A DNA stretch of 61,370 nt from the NCBI GenBank assembly GCA_035265935.1, contig DATFOC010000043.1, positions 1 through 61,370 of the forward strand. The letters run 5' to 3'. Positions 1 to 8,391 of this stretch are shown here, piece by piece. Origin of the DNA: JACDAN01 sp035265935. GTDB lineage: Bacteria > Actinomycetota > Thermoleophilia > Gaiellales > Gaiellaceae. The position numbers and the translations under genes were made by a program. The notes below the pieces were generated by a model. It was given only the letters and a program-made list of their open reading frames with translations. It was not told the origin of the DNA and did no database searches. Position 1 is the stretch's first letter. Every line of letters begins with the position of its first letter.

Positions 1-22
1 ACCTGGGACTCCAGGGAGCGGC

Positions 23-727
23 ATGAGCCTGCTGAGACTGCAAGACGTCGACACGTACTACGGCGAGATCCACATCCTCCAGCAGCTCTCGCTCGAGGTC
101 GCGAAGGGCGAGCTCGTTTGCCTTCTCGGCGGGAACGCCTCCGGGAAGTCGACCACTCTGAAGACGATCCTCGGGCTCGTTCGGTCGAGGTCGGGCACCG
201 TGGAACTGGACGGCGAGGACGTGACCGGCAAGACGACGAGCTACCGGATCGCGCGGGGGATGGCGATCGTCCCGGAGAACCGCCGCCTGTTCGCACCGAT
301 GACGGTGCTGGAGAACCTGCAGATGGGCGCCTATCTCGAGAAGAGCAGCTTCGACGAGCAGCTGGAAAGGGTTCTGGGTCTCTTCCCGGTCTTGAAGGAC
401 CGGCGGAAGCAGCTGGCCGGGACACTCTCCGGCGGAGAGCAGCAAATGGTCGCGATGGGACGGGCGCTGATGTCGAAGCCGAAGCTGCTCCTGATGGACG
501 AGCCGTCGATGGGGCTCGCGCCGATCCTCGTCGAGCGGAACTTCGAGATCATCCAGCAAGTGCACGAGTCCGGCGTGGCCGTGCTGGTCGTCGAGCAGAA
601 CGCGAATGTCTCGCTCTCGATCGCCGACCGGGGCTACGTCCTCCAGACCGGCCGGATCGTCCTGGCCGACTCCGCGAAGGCACTCTTGGCCAATGAGGAT
701 CTCCGCAAGGCCTACCTTGGCCGCTGA
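23..727 (+). CDS. livF: Branched-chain amino acid ABC transporter ATP-binding protein LivF
   Basis: This cytoplasmic ATPase would power a high-affinity amino acid or amide importer of the Liv type. Its 234 residues are the normal LivF length. It shows a Walker A loop (GGNASGKST, about residues 36-44, an Ala-Ser variant of the usual GANGAGKST), the ABC signature LSGGEQQ, and Walker B followed by DEPSMGLAP. The short size and the MGLAP ending of Walker B separate LivF from LivG. The partner permeases, LivG and the binding protein would lie upstream, outside the window. The following aminotransferase on the same strand suggests that the imported compound carries an amino group; that is inference. 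Confidence 0.93.
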   Translation: MSLLRLQDVDTYYGEIHILQQLSLEVAKGELVCLLGGNASGKSTTLKTILGLVRSRSGTVELDGEDVTGKTTSYRIARGMAIVPENRRLFAPMTVLENLQMGAYLEKSSFDEQLERVLGLFPVLKDRRKQLAGTLSGGEQQMVAMGRALMSKPKLLLMDEPSMGLAPILVERNFEIIQQVHESGVAVLVVEQNANVSLSIADRGYVLQTGRIVLADSAKALLANEDLRKAYLGR

Positions 728-759
728 CCTGACGCTCCTGGCCGGCTCGGCTCCCGCCG

Positions 760-857
760 GGCGGAGCCCGACTCCGCCGAGCCTGACGCCGCTCGCCGCA
801 GGATGCTGCGCGGGCGGAGCTTGTCCGTACTGCGGCGTACTGTCCTGCGCTCCGCCC
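760..857. terminator. Two GC-rich hairpins sharing the same stem sequence
   Basis: The 180-base gap after livF contains a perfect 7-bp hairpin (GGCGGAG at 760-766, CTCCGCC at 772-778). A second stem, GGGCGGAGC at 812-820 with GCTCCGCCC at 849-857, encloses a small GTAC hairpin. They could terminate the livF transcript or attenuate transcription into the aminotransferase gene. No U-tract follows, so a rho-independent terminator is not proven. Confidence 0.45.
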
Positions 858-906
858 GCGAGCCTCCTTTGCGAGCGACGCCCCAGAAGCGCCATGTCCG
901 GGGCCA

Positions 907-2019
907 ATGGACGTTGAGGCCGTCCGGGCCCGATTCCCGATCTTCGAGCGGCTCGTGTACGTCAACAGCTGCTCGCAGGGGGCGCTCTCGGACGCAGTGC
1001 GCCGCTCGTACGAGGAGTACCTCCGCGACTGGGACGACAAGGGTGCTCCCTGGGACTACTGGGTCGAGCGCACGGAAGCCGCGCGCGCCGCGTTCGCTGA
1101 GCTGATCAACGCCGAGCCGGACGAGATCGCCGTGACGACGTCGAATTCGGCCGGTGTCGCCGCGCTCGCGAGCGGGCTCCGGTTCGCGGCCCGCTCGAAG
1201 GTCGTCCTCACGGACATCGAGTTCCCGACGATCGGGCAGATCTGGCACGCGCAGGAGGCGCGCGGCGCCCGCGTGACCCATGCGCGGCCAGATGCGCTGG
1301 AGTCGGCCGTCGACGACGACACGCTCATCGTCTCGACGACGCACGTCTCCTACCGCACGGGCGAGAAGGTCGATCCGGCCGAGGTCGCGCGCATCGCCCA
1401 CGAGCAGGGCGCACTCGTGCTGCTCGACGCCTATCAGACGGTCGGCTCGATGCCCGTGGACGTGAAGGAGCTCGACGTCGACTTCCTCGCCGCCGGGGTG
1501 CTCAAGTACCTGCTCGGTTCGGCCGGCCTGGCGTTCTTCTATTGCCGCCGCGAGCTGTGGGAGCGCGCGTGGCCCACTGCAACCGGCTGGTTCGCCGACG
1601 AGGACATCTTCGCGATGGACATCTACGACTACTCGCCCTCGCCGACAGCTCGACGCTTCCAGTCCGGCACGCCGCCGGTGCCCTCGATCTATGCCGGCAT
1701 CGCAGGAGTCGAGCTGATGCAGGAGATCGGAATCACTGAGACGCAAGAGCACGTGAACGCCCTCAACGAGCGGCTGCTGGCGGGCGTGGACGACCTGGGC
1801 GGCACGGTCACGACCCCTCGGGAGCTCGAGCGGCGCGGGGCGCTGATCTGCATCAAGTCCACGGACGTGAACGCCCTGGTCGCTGCGCTCCAAGCGCGCG
1901 GCATCGTCACGTCCGAGCGGGACGGGAACCTTCGCGTCTCCGCGCACGCCTACAACACCGCGGAGGACATCGACGCCGTCCTCGACGCGCTGCGCGACCA
2001 CCGCGGACTGCTGGCCTAG
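907..2019 (+). CDS. Class V aminotransferase family protein (PLP-dependent)
   Basis: A 370-residue fold-type I PLP enzyme of the class V aminotransferase family (isopenicillin epimerase/cysteine desulfurase-like). The Schiff-base lysine is in AGVLKYLLG (about residue 200), the PLP-phosphate region contains SNSAG (about residue 80), and HVSYRTG is characteristic of this family. The product and substrate cannot be assigned. It sits between livF and a convergent catabolic operon and resembles the kynureninase further on (both carry HVSYRTG), so the two may act in one amino-compound degradation route. The ATG at 907 is the first sensible start. The gene overlaps the stop of the convergent dehydratase gene by 4 bases. 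Confidence 0.85.
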   Translation: MDVEAVRARFPIFERLVYVNSCSQGALSDAVRRSYEEYLRDWDDKGAPWDYWVERTEAARAAFAELINAEPDEIAVTTSNSAGVAALASGLRFAARSKVVLTDIEFPTIGQIWHAQEARGARVTHARPDALESAVDDDTLIVSTTHVSYRTGEKVDPAEVARIAHEQGALVLLDAYQTVGSMPVDVKELDVDFLAAGVLKYLLGSAGLAFFYCRRELWERAWPTATGWFADEDIFAMDIYDYSPSPTARRFQSGTPPVPSIYAGIAGVELMQEIGITETQEHVNALNERLLAGVDDLGGTVTTPRELERRGALICIKSTDVNALVAALQARGIVTSERDGNLRVSAHAYNTAEDIDAVLDALRDHRGLLA

Positions 2020-2963
2020 GGCGTCTCGCCGGCGAGGATCCTCGACAGGACGGGGAAATCGATGTTCCCGCCCGAGACGACGCAGACGATCTTTCCCTCC
2101 CCCGCCCGGCCGGAGAGCGCCGCCGCGGGCGCCAAGGCGCCCGCTCCCTCGGCGATGACCCGCACGCGCTGGGCGAGGATACGGATCGCGTCGGCGACCT
2201 CATCGAGCGAGACCCGGTGCGCGCCGTCGATCAGGGGCTCCACAAGGCCCCACATTTTCGGTAGCAGGGCCTTCGCCCCCGCACCGTCGACGAACGACAC
2301 CTGGTAGTCGATCGCCTGCATCGAGCCAGCCTCGAGGGTCGCGTTGAGCGGGGCCGCCGTTTCCTGCTCCACGCAGTAGACCTTTGTCTCGGGGCGCTCC
2401 GCCTTGATCGCGCTGGCGATCCCGGTCGTGAGGCCGCCGCCGCCGAAAGGGATGAGAACCAGGTCCGGGTCCGGAAGGTCCTCGAGGATCTCGAGTCCGA
2501 TCGTCCCGTTCCCCGCCATCACCTGCTCGTTCTCGACCGGGTGGAGGAAAAGCCCTTCGACGCTTTCCAGCCGAGACTCCTCGAGCGCCTCCCACCACTC
2601 GTCGAACGGCTTCTTGACCACATCGGCGCCGAGCCGCTCCATCGCCGAGACCTTCGTCTCCGGCGCGTAGTCCGGAACGACCACCGTGCAGGGCACCCCG
2701 AGCTCCTTCGCCGCCCAGGCCATGCCCTGGCCCATGTTCCCGGCGCTCGCTGTGATCAGTCCGGCGCGCACCAGCTCGGGGTCGGCCCGGCGCGCCGCGT
2801 TGTAGGCGCCCCGCAGCTTGAAGGACCCGATCGGCTGGATGGTCTCGAGCTTGAGGAAGATCTCGGCGGCTGATTCCGGCGCGTGAAGCCTCACGAGCGG
2901 CGTGCGTACCGCTGTCCCGGCGATCGTCTCGCGCGCGGCGCGGATCTCCTCGAGCGGAATCAG
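2016..2963 (-). CDS. Threonine/serine dehydratase-like PLP enzyme (possible EutB type), non-canonical start
   Basis: A fold-type II PLP enzyme of the threonine dehydratase family that would deaminate a hydroxy-amino acid. GSFKLRGAY contains the PLP lysine and GGGGL is the phosphate loop. The first standard start (GTG at 2892-2894) would remove the conserved N-terminus. Upstream codons read IPLEEIRAARETIAGTAVRTPLV, the family's usual opening, and remain in frame up to the stop of the preceding gene. The only candidate starts there are CTG (2961-2963) and ATT (2958-2960), overlapping that TGA, so translational coupling from the cyclodeaminase gene is likely. The pairing with an ornithine-cyclodeaminase-like gene recalls EutB/EutC of ectoine catabolism, but the substrate here is unknown. 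Confidence 0.85.
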   Translation of the reverse strand: MIPLEEIRAARETIAGTAVRTPLVRLHAPESAAEIFLKLETIQPIGSFKLRGAYNAARRADPELVRAGLITASAGNMGQGMAWAAKELGVPCTVVVPDYAPETKVSAMERLGADVVKKPFDEWWEALEESRLESVEGLFLHPVENEQVMAGNGTIGLEILEDLPDPDLVLIPFGGGGLTTGIASAIKAERPETKVYCVEQETAAPLNATLEAGSMQAIDYQVSFVDGAGAKALLPKMWGLVEPLIDGAHRVSLDEVADAIRILAQRVRVIAEGAGALAPAAALSGRAGEGKIVCVVSGGNIDFPVLSRILAGETP

Positions 2964-3928
2964 AAGTCCACCTCGACGCCGGCTCCGCGCTCGCGCGCGC
3001 GACGCACGACGTACTCCGCGGCGGCGAGGTCCTCGACCGCGAGCCCGAGGGAGCGGAAGACCGTGAGCTCCTCCGGCGACTGACGGCCGGGCGCCGAGCC
3101 GATCAGCACCTCGCCGATCTCGCCGCGAATGTGGTCGGAGCCGATTGCACCGGCCTCGAGCGCGTCACGGTAGTCGTGAGCCTCGTTCTCGGCCGACTCC
3201 CGCTTGTCCGTGTAGAAGGCGGAGTCGGCCACCGTTGCGACGTCGAGCTCGCGCATCGTCGGCGGACGGCCTCCGATCACGTTGAGGTGCGCGCCCTGCT
3301 TCAGCCACTTCCGTTCGAGGACCGGCTCCACGGAGCTCGTCGCGGTGACGACGACGTCGGCGTCTCGCACCGCTTCCTCGGCGCTCCCGACCGCCTCCGC
3401 CCCGGTCTCGGCCGCAAGCGCCCGTGCGTGCTCGGCCGTGGGCGCGTAGATGCGGACGCGATCGAAGTCGCGGACGAGCCGCAGCGCCTCCAGATGTGAT
3501 CGTGCCTGCACCCCGGCGCCGAGGATCCCAAGCTCGCGTGCGTCCTCGCGGGCGAGCAGGCGTGTGGCGACCGCCGAGACCGCCGCGGTCCGGATCGCGG
3601 TGATGGCCGACGCGTTCATGATCGCGCGCGTCTCTCCCGTCTCACCATCGAACAGCGTGACGGTCCCCTGGTGCGCGTCCAGGCCGCGCTGCGGGTTGTC
3701 GGGCATTACGCAGACGGTCTTCAGCGCGTAGAGCGGAACGTCGCCGCCGCGATGCGCAGGCATGAGCCCGATGAAGGTGTCCTCCGACGGCGGCTTGACG
3801 ACGGCGCGGAGCGGGACGTGCACTTCGCCGCGGGCGAGCGAGGAGAGCGCCTCGGCCATCGCCTCGATGCAGCCCTCCATGTCGAGGAGCTCCTCCACCT
3901 CTTGCTGGTTGAGCACGAGCAGGCTCAT
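2960..3928 (-). CDS. Ornithine cyclodeaminase / mu-crystallin family protein (possible EutC type)
   Basis: A 322-residue NAD(P)-dependent protein of the ornithine cyclodeaminase/mu-crystallin family. It has the conserved LMPAHRGG stretch and a Rossmann dinucleotide loop ILGAGVQARSHLEA about residues 130-145. Family members are cyclodeaminases, alanine dehydrogenases or imine reductases, so the reaction is open. The ATG at 3928 overlaps the stop of the upstream aldo/keto reductase as ATGA. The longer open frame extending to 4651 is only the opposite reading of that reductase. Its close partner downstream is the dehydratase-like gene, an arrangement seen for eutBC. Confidence 0.88.
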   Translation of the reverse strand: MSLLVLNQQEVEELLDMEGCIEAMAEALSSLARGEVHVPLRAVVKPPSEDTFIGLMPAHRGGDVPLYALKTVCVMPDNPQRGLDAHQGTVTLFDGETGETRAIMNASAITAIRTAAVSAVATRLLAREDARELGILGAGVQARSHLEALRLVRDFDRVRIYAPTAEHARALAAETGAEAVGSAEEAVRDADVVVTATSSVEPVLERKWLKQGAHLNVIGGRPPTMRELDVATVADSAFYTDKRESAENEAHDYRDALEAGAIGSDHIRGEIGEVLIGSAPGRQSPEELTVFRSLGLAVEDLAAAEYVVRRARERGAGVEVDF

Positions 3929-4836
3929 GGGAAAAACGACGCTAGTTGATCCCGCTCGAGTTCGGACAGCGGAAGGTCGAGCGCCCCCACCGCCGGATCG
4001 AGATGCTCGGGGCGGCGCGGCCCGACGACGACACTCGCGACGCGCCGGTCGGAGAGGATCCATGCAAGCGCCAACGTCGGCATGTCGACCCGGCGCTTGC
4101 TCGCGGCCTCTGCGAACCGTTCGAGCCCGTCGTACACCGCGTCGTCGTCGAGATGCCGGTACGGCTCCGGACGCAGCGTCATTCGCGATCCCGCGGGCGG
4201 CGGCTCGCCGCGTCGGTACTTCCCGGCCAACCAGCCGCCCTCGAGCGGGCCGAAGACGATGAACGCGATGCCCCGCTCCGCACAGAACGGAAGAACCTCC
4301 CTCTCGGCTTCCCGATCCAGCAGCGAGAAGGAGTTCTGCACGACCGACACCGGCGCAACGGCCAGCGCCTCCTCCAGCCAGGCCCGGTCGACGTTGCTGG
4401 CCCCGATCGCGCCGATACGGCCGGCGTCGAGGAGCTCGGCGAGGGCCTGGACGGTCTCCGCGACCGGCGTGTCTGGATCCGGCGCGTGGATCATGTACGT
4501 GTCCACCCGCTCGATCCCGAGCCGCTCGAGGCTCCCCTCGATCTGCCGCAGGATCCGATCGCGGGCGAGACCGCGGTCGGACGGATCGCCGACGACCGAA
4601 TGGAAGACCTTCGTCGTGAGCGCCGGCCGATGCCCTCGGTCGGCCATCCACCGCCCGATCCAGGTCTCGCTCCTCCCGCCGCCGTACGCGTCAGCCGTAT
4701 CGAACTGGGTGAACCCCAGCTGCCAGGCTGCGTCCATCAGGGCGAACGCCTCTTCTTCCGACTCACCTTGCCCGAAGAAGGCCGGTGCCGAGCCGATCCC
4801 GCCGAAGTTTCCGCATCCGAGGATGAGGCGGTTCAA
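3925..4836 (-). CDS. Aldo/keto reductase
   Basis: A 303-residue NADPH-dependent TIM-barrel oxidoreductase. The catalytic tetrad is visible: Asp and Tyr in DTADAYGGG (about residues 44-52), Lys in TTKVF, and His in MIHAPD. The start is TTG at 4836, which overlaps the stop of coxG upstream as TTGA and gives the family's usual opening before the first beta strand. It lies in the molybdenum hydroxylase operon and would reduce or oxidise an aldehyde or ketone made from that pathway. The substrate is unknown. Confidence 0.9.
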   Translation of the reverse strand: MNRLILGCGNFGGIGSAPAFFGQGESEEEAFALMDAAWQLGFTQFDTADAYGGGRSETWIGRWMADRGHRPALTTKVFHSVVGDPSDRGLARDRILRQIEGSLERLGIERVDTYMIHAPDPDTPVAETVQALAELLDAGRIGAIGASNVDRAWLEEALAVAPVSVVQNSFSLLDREAEREVLPFCAERGIAFIVFGPLEGGWLAGKYRRGEPPPAGSRMTLRPEPYRHLDDDAVYDGLERFAEAASKRRVDMPTLALAWILSDRRVASVVVGPRRPEHLDPAVGALDLPLSELERDQLASFFP

Positions 4837-5426
4837 CGGTTTTCCGAGTACGACTCCTCTTCGAGCGGGTGCTGGCCCTCCTCGGCGCCGCTCGAGCCGG
4901 CGTCGGCTGCCGGATCCCCTTCGGGCGTGGTCTCCGCGGGAGGCCCGGAATCCTGCGTCTCGGCATCGGCGTCAGGGGACTCGCCGCCGGCCTTCGCGAC
5001 CTGCTTGTCCAGCGCGGTGAGCACGAGCTGCACCTGCTGGTTCACGATCGGCTGAAGCACCCGCTGCCCCATGCTGCCCACCGGCCCGGCGATCCGAACG
5101 TCGGCTTCCCAGGCCATGGCGGTGGCGCCGTCCTGGTCGCTGAGATTGAACTGCGTCTGGAGGTTCATCAGAGCACCCACCCCGGTCCCCTTCGCCTGCA
5201 GCCGGGAGAACTCCGGCTCCCGTTCCTCCAGCTTCTCGAACCTGATCGACATCTTCAGCGAGCCGAGGCCGAGCGGGATCTTGACGTTGGCCTTCCAGCG
5301 GCGGTCGTCCTCGACGTCGAAGCTCTCGACATGCGGCATGAGGGCCGCCATCTGCGCCGGGTCCTGCAAGACACCCCACACCGTCTGCCGCGGCGCGGCG
5401 AACGCTCGCTCGCCCTGGATTTTCAC
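4833..5426 (-). CDS. coxG: CoxG-like SRPBCC protein with acidic C-terminal tail
   Basis: A 197-residue protein of the CoxG (carbon monoxide dehydrogenase subunit G) branch of the START/SRPBCC fold. It opens MKIQGERAF (GTG start at 5426) and has an aligned domain to about residue 150. A disordered Asp/Glu/Pro-rich tail of about 50 residues follows. CoxG proteins bind a hydrophobic ligand in the cavity and are reported to carry menaquinone to Mo-hydroxylases in mycobacteria. The GTG overlaps the stop of the Mo-subunit gene as GTGA. By context it should serve the neighbouring hydroxylase, not the CO dehydrogenase, which has its own CoxG at 11.4 kb. Confidence 0.85.
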   Translation of the reverse strand: MKIQGERAFAAPRQTVWGVLQDPAQMAALMPHVESFDVEDDRRWKANVKIPLGLGSLKMSIRFEKLEEREPEFSRLQAKGTGVGALMNLQTQFNLSDQDGATAMAWEADVRIAGPVGSMGQRVLQPIVNQQVQLVLTALDKQVAKAGGESPDADAETQDSGPPAETTPEGDPAADAGSSGAEEGQHPLEEESYSENR

Positions 5427-7909
5427 CGGTCCTCGACCTCGACCAGCTGCCGGCTCTCGTCCGGGTTCCGGAGGAGCTCCCAGACGGTGTTGTAGGGATT
5501 CGAGCTGGACGAGACGATCGGCTTGCCGGAGCCGCGAAGTGCGTCCTGAAGGGCCGCAGCCACCGCGCTGAGCCCCGCGCCGCCACCTTCGCCCATCCCC
5601 TTCGTTCCGAGGGACGTGAACGGCGACGGCGACTCGACGTAGGCCGTCTTCAGCGGCGGCATGTCCAGCGCGTGCGGCACGTGGTAGTCGTAGAAGTTCG
5701 GAGTCAGGAGGTTGCCGTCCTCGTCGTAGTGGAAGATCTCGTGCGTCGCGGCACCGATCGACTGTGCGGCTGCGCCGTGCACCTGGCCCTCGACGATCAG
5801 CGGGTTGATCCGGACGCCGCAGTCGTCGACCGCGCCGTAGTCGACGAGTTCGTAGACGCCCGTCTCCGGATCGACCTCGACCACGCATGCGTGGATCTGG
5901 TTGGCGTAGGTCAACGTCAAGTTGCCGTACTTGCGCTCCTTGTCCGGCAGCTGGTGGGGAGGGACGTAGACATAGCGGCAGTTGAGTGTGAGGTCGCGGA
6001 GCTCGAGCGGGAGGACGGCGTTGTTCGCATTCACGATCGCGCCGCACGCCATGAATGGCAGCGCGGCTTCGTGGTTGTCCTTCCGCCGCACGAAGCCACC
6101 GTCGAGCTCGACCTCGTCCGCCGACTCGGCGCCGAGGACAGCAGCGCCGAGCTTCAGGATCTCGTCCGCGAGCATGTCGGCCGCACCCTTCGCGGCCCCG
6201 AGCCCGGTGACCGCGAACTGGCTTGCGTACGTGCCGGAGAAACCCGCGTGGGAGTTCCAGTAGCTGTCGTGGCCGGCACGGACATTCACGTCGTCGGGCG
6301 ACACGTGGAGGATGTCCGCGACTACCTGCGCTGCAGTCGTCTCGTGGCTCTGACCCTGCGGCGTCGTCCCGAGGGTGACGACGATCTCGCCGAAGATGTC
6401 GAGCTTGACCGTCGCGACCTCGTTGTTCCCCGAGAACTGGAGCTCCGGGTTGACGAGCGTGGACTGGCCGAAGTTGTTCGTCCCCGAGTCGAGGGTGGAG
6501 CCGATGCCGACGCCGAGCAGCTTGCCCCGCGACTCCGCATCCTTGCGCTTCTCGTCGATCGACTCGTAGCCGACGAGCTTCAGCGCCTCGTCGAGACAGC
6601 GCGCGTAGTCACCGGAGTCGTAGACGCAGCCGTTCGGCGTCTCGTAGGGCATCTCGTCGGCGCGGATGTAGTTGCGCTTGCGGATCTCAACCGGGTCGGC
6701 GTCCAGCTCCTGCGCGACGATGTCGATGATCCGCTCCGTGAACCACAGGTGCTGCATCCGCGAGTAGCCCCGGTTCGGGCCGCACGGCGACTTGTTCGTG
6801 CAGACCTGGGTGAAGTCGACGCGGACGTTCCGCCAGCGGTACACGCCGGGCGTGACCTGCGCCCAGATGATGCAGCCGAGCGGCTCGTATCGCGTCCAGG
6901 CGCCGCAGTCGTCGATCATCCGCGCCTTGAACCCGAGCATCGTGCCGTCCGCCTTGACCGGCACTTCGACGTCGAGGAAGACCCGCTCGTTCCCGTGCGA
7001 GTTGGCCGTGTGCTGATCGGTGCGCCACTCCGTCCAGTTGACCGCTCGCCGGAGCTTGCGGGCGAGCAGGCACATGGCGACGAGCTGGACGTGCGTGCAG
7101 ATCTTGTTGCCGAAGCCTCCGCCGATGTCCTGGGAGACGAAGCGCAGCTTGTCCAGCCCGACCTTCAGCGCCGGCGCCATCATGATGATCGCGAAGCCGG
7201 GGAACTGGTTGTTCGAGTGGATCGTCCACTGCCCCGTGCCGCGGTTGTACTCGACAACTGCGCCGCTCGTCTCCAGCGGAGTCGAAGAGAAACGATGGAA
7301 GTGCAGTCGCTTGATCCGCACGACCTTGTCGGCCTCGGCGAGGGCGGCGTCGTAGTCCCCATAGTCGAAGTTCCCCTGCCAGATGGTGTTGTTCGGGACC
7401 TCCTCGTGGAGCTGCGTGGTCGCGGGGTCGGCCGCGGTCTCGGGGTCGAGGACCGGGTCGAGGGGCTCGTACTCGACTTCGACCAGGTCGGCGGCGTCCC
7501 GAGCCAGCTCGCGGGTCGCCGCGGCGACGGCGACGACCGGCTCGCCGACGTGGCGTACCCGCCCGACGGCGAGTGCGTAGTCCTGGAGATCCCCTCCGGG
7601 CGGCGGTGCGATCTGGAAGAAGGCCTCGGTCTCGGCTGCGACCTCCTCGCCGATCAGCGTCCCGTAGACGCCTTCGAGCTCCATCGCCTTCGAGACGTCG
7701 ATCGCGCTGATCGCCGCGTGCGCGTAGGGCGACCGGACGAAGTGGACGTACGCCATGCCGTGGCGCTTGACGTCGTCGACGAAGACGCCCTCACCCTGGA
7801 CGAGCCGCCGATCCTCCTTCCGCGGGACGTTCTGGCCGATGAAGCCCGGCGCGACCTCCTGCTCCTCGACGGTGATCGGCTGATCCGGCGTGACGGTCGT
7901 CTCGCTCAC
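5423..7909 (-). CDS. Molybdenum hydroxylase large subunit (CoxL-like, not CO dehydrogenase)
   Basis: An 828-residue Mo/MCD-binding subunit of the xanthine dehydrogenase family. QDIGGGFGNK (about residues 260-269) and the catalytic glutamate in GMGEGG near the C-terminus are present. The active-site loop reads KSPCGPNRGYSR (about 373-384). It has the length and arginines of form II proteins (AYRGAGR) and lacks the form I CysSerPheArg loop, so this is not the copper-containing CO dehydrogenase. It would hydroxylate a carbon of an aldehyde or N-heterocycle. FAD and 2Fe-2S subunit genes precede it with 4-base overlaps, and CoxG follows. The real substrate is unknown. Confidence 0.9.
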   Translation of the reverse strand: MSETTVTPDQPITVEEQEVAPGFIGQNVPRKEDRRLVQGEGVFVDDVKRHGMAYVHFVRSPYAHAAISAIDVSKAMELEGVYGTLIGEEVAAETEAFFQIAPPPGGDLQDYALAVGRVRHVGEPVVAVAAATRELARDAADLVEVEYEPLDPVLDPETAADPATTQLHEEVPNNTIWQGNFDYGDYDAALAEADKVVRIKRLHFHRFSSTPLETSGAVVEYNRGTGQWTIHSNNQFPGFAIIMMAPALKVGLDKLRFVSQDIGGGFGNKICTHVQLVAMCLLARKLRRAVNWTEWRTDQHTANSHGNERVFLDVEVPVKADGTMLGFKARMIDDCGAWTRYEPLGCIIWAQVTPGVYRWRNVRVDFTQVCTNKSPCGPNRGYSRMQHLWFTERIIDIVAQELDADPVEIRKRNYIRADEMPYETPNGCVYDSGDYARCLDEALKLVGYESIDEKRKDAESRGKLLGVGIGSTLDSGTNNFGQSTLVNPELQFSGNNEVATVKLDIFGEIVVTLGTTPQGQSHETTAAQVVADILHVSPDDVNVRAGHDSYWNSHAGFSGTYASQFAVTGLGAAKGAADMLADEILKLGAAVLGAESADEVELDGGFVRRKDNHEAALPFMACGAIVNANNAVLPLELRDLTLNCRYVYVPPHQLPDKERKYGNLTLTYANQIHACVVEVDPETGVYELVDYGAVDDCGVRINPLIVEGQVHGAAAQSIGAATHEIFHYDEDGNLLTPNFYDYHVPHALDMPPLKTAYVESPSPFTSLGTKGMGEGGGAGLSAVAAALQDALRGSGKPIVSSSSNPYNTVWELLRNPDESRQLVEVEDR

Positions 7910-8391
7910 TTGACCTCGCCCTTGGCCGCTGCAGCAATCGCCTCGACGATGTTCACGTAGCCGGTGCAGCGGCAGATGTTGCCCTGGATCGCCCGCCGAA
8001 TCTCGCCGTCAGTCGGCTCAGGATTGTGGTCGAGCAGGTGCTTCGCGCTCATGAGCATCCCCGGCGTGCAATAGCCGCACTGAAGCGCGTGGAAGGAGCT
8101 GAACGACTGCTGAAGCGGGTGGAGCTCGCCGTCGGGGGCCAGCCCCTCGACCGTCTCGACGGCCGTCCCGTCGGCCTGCACCGCGAGCATCATGCAGCTC
8201 TTCACGGCGACGCCGTCGACGATCACGGTGCAGGCACCGCAGTTTCCCGTGTCGCAACCGACATGCGTGCCGGTGAGGTCGAGATCGTCGCGAAGGAAGT
8301 GGACCAGCAGCCGCCGAGCCTCCACGTCCCGCTCGTGGCGGTCGCCGTTCACCACGACCGAGATGCGCTGACCGCGAACGGGCTCGATCAC
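7906..8391 (-). CDS. Molybdenum hydroxylase 2Fe-2S subunit
   Basis: A 161-residue two-cluster ferredoxin-like subunit that passes electrons from the Mo site to FAD. The plant-type cluster ligands are in GCDTGNCGAC and the following KSC (about residues 46-68). The second cluster is in CGYCTPGM and ICRCTGY. The GTG at 8391 was chosen because it overlaps the stop of the FAD-subunit gene (GTGA) and gives the usual short lead before the ferredoxin domain; the frame continues open upstream but only across that gene. Confidence 0.93.
   Translation of the reverse strand: MIEPVRGQRISVVVNGDRHERDVEARRLLVHFLRDDLDLTGTHVGCDTGNCGACTVIVDGVAVKSCMMLAVQADGTAVETVEGLAPDGELHPLQQSFSSFHALQCGYCTPGMLMSAKHLLDHNPEPTDGEIRRAIQGNICRCTGYVNIVEAIAAAAKGEVK

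Noticed and set aside
5423..7909. Calling the first Mo-hydroxylase a CO dehydrogenase
   Set aside because: The active-site loop lacks the copper-ligand cysteine of form I; CoxL-type annotation by overall similarity would mislead.
5672..7960. Plus-strand open frame of 762 codons opposite the first Mo-hydroxylase genes
   Set aside because: Composition is Val/Arg/Asp-rich mirror sequence of the real minus-strand gene; no domain and no ribosome site.
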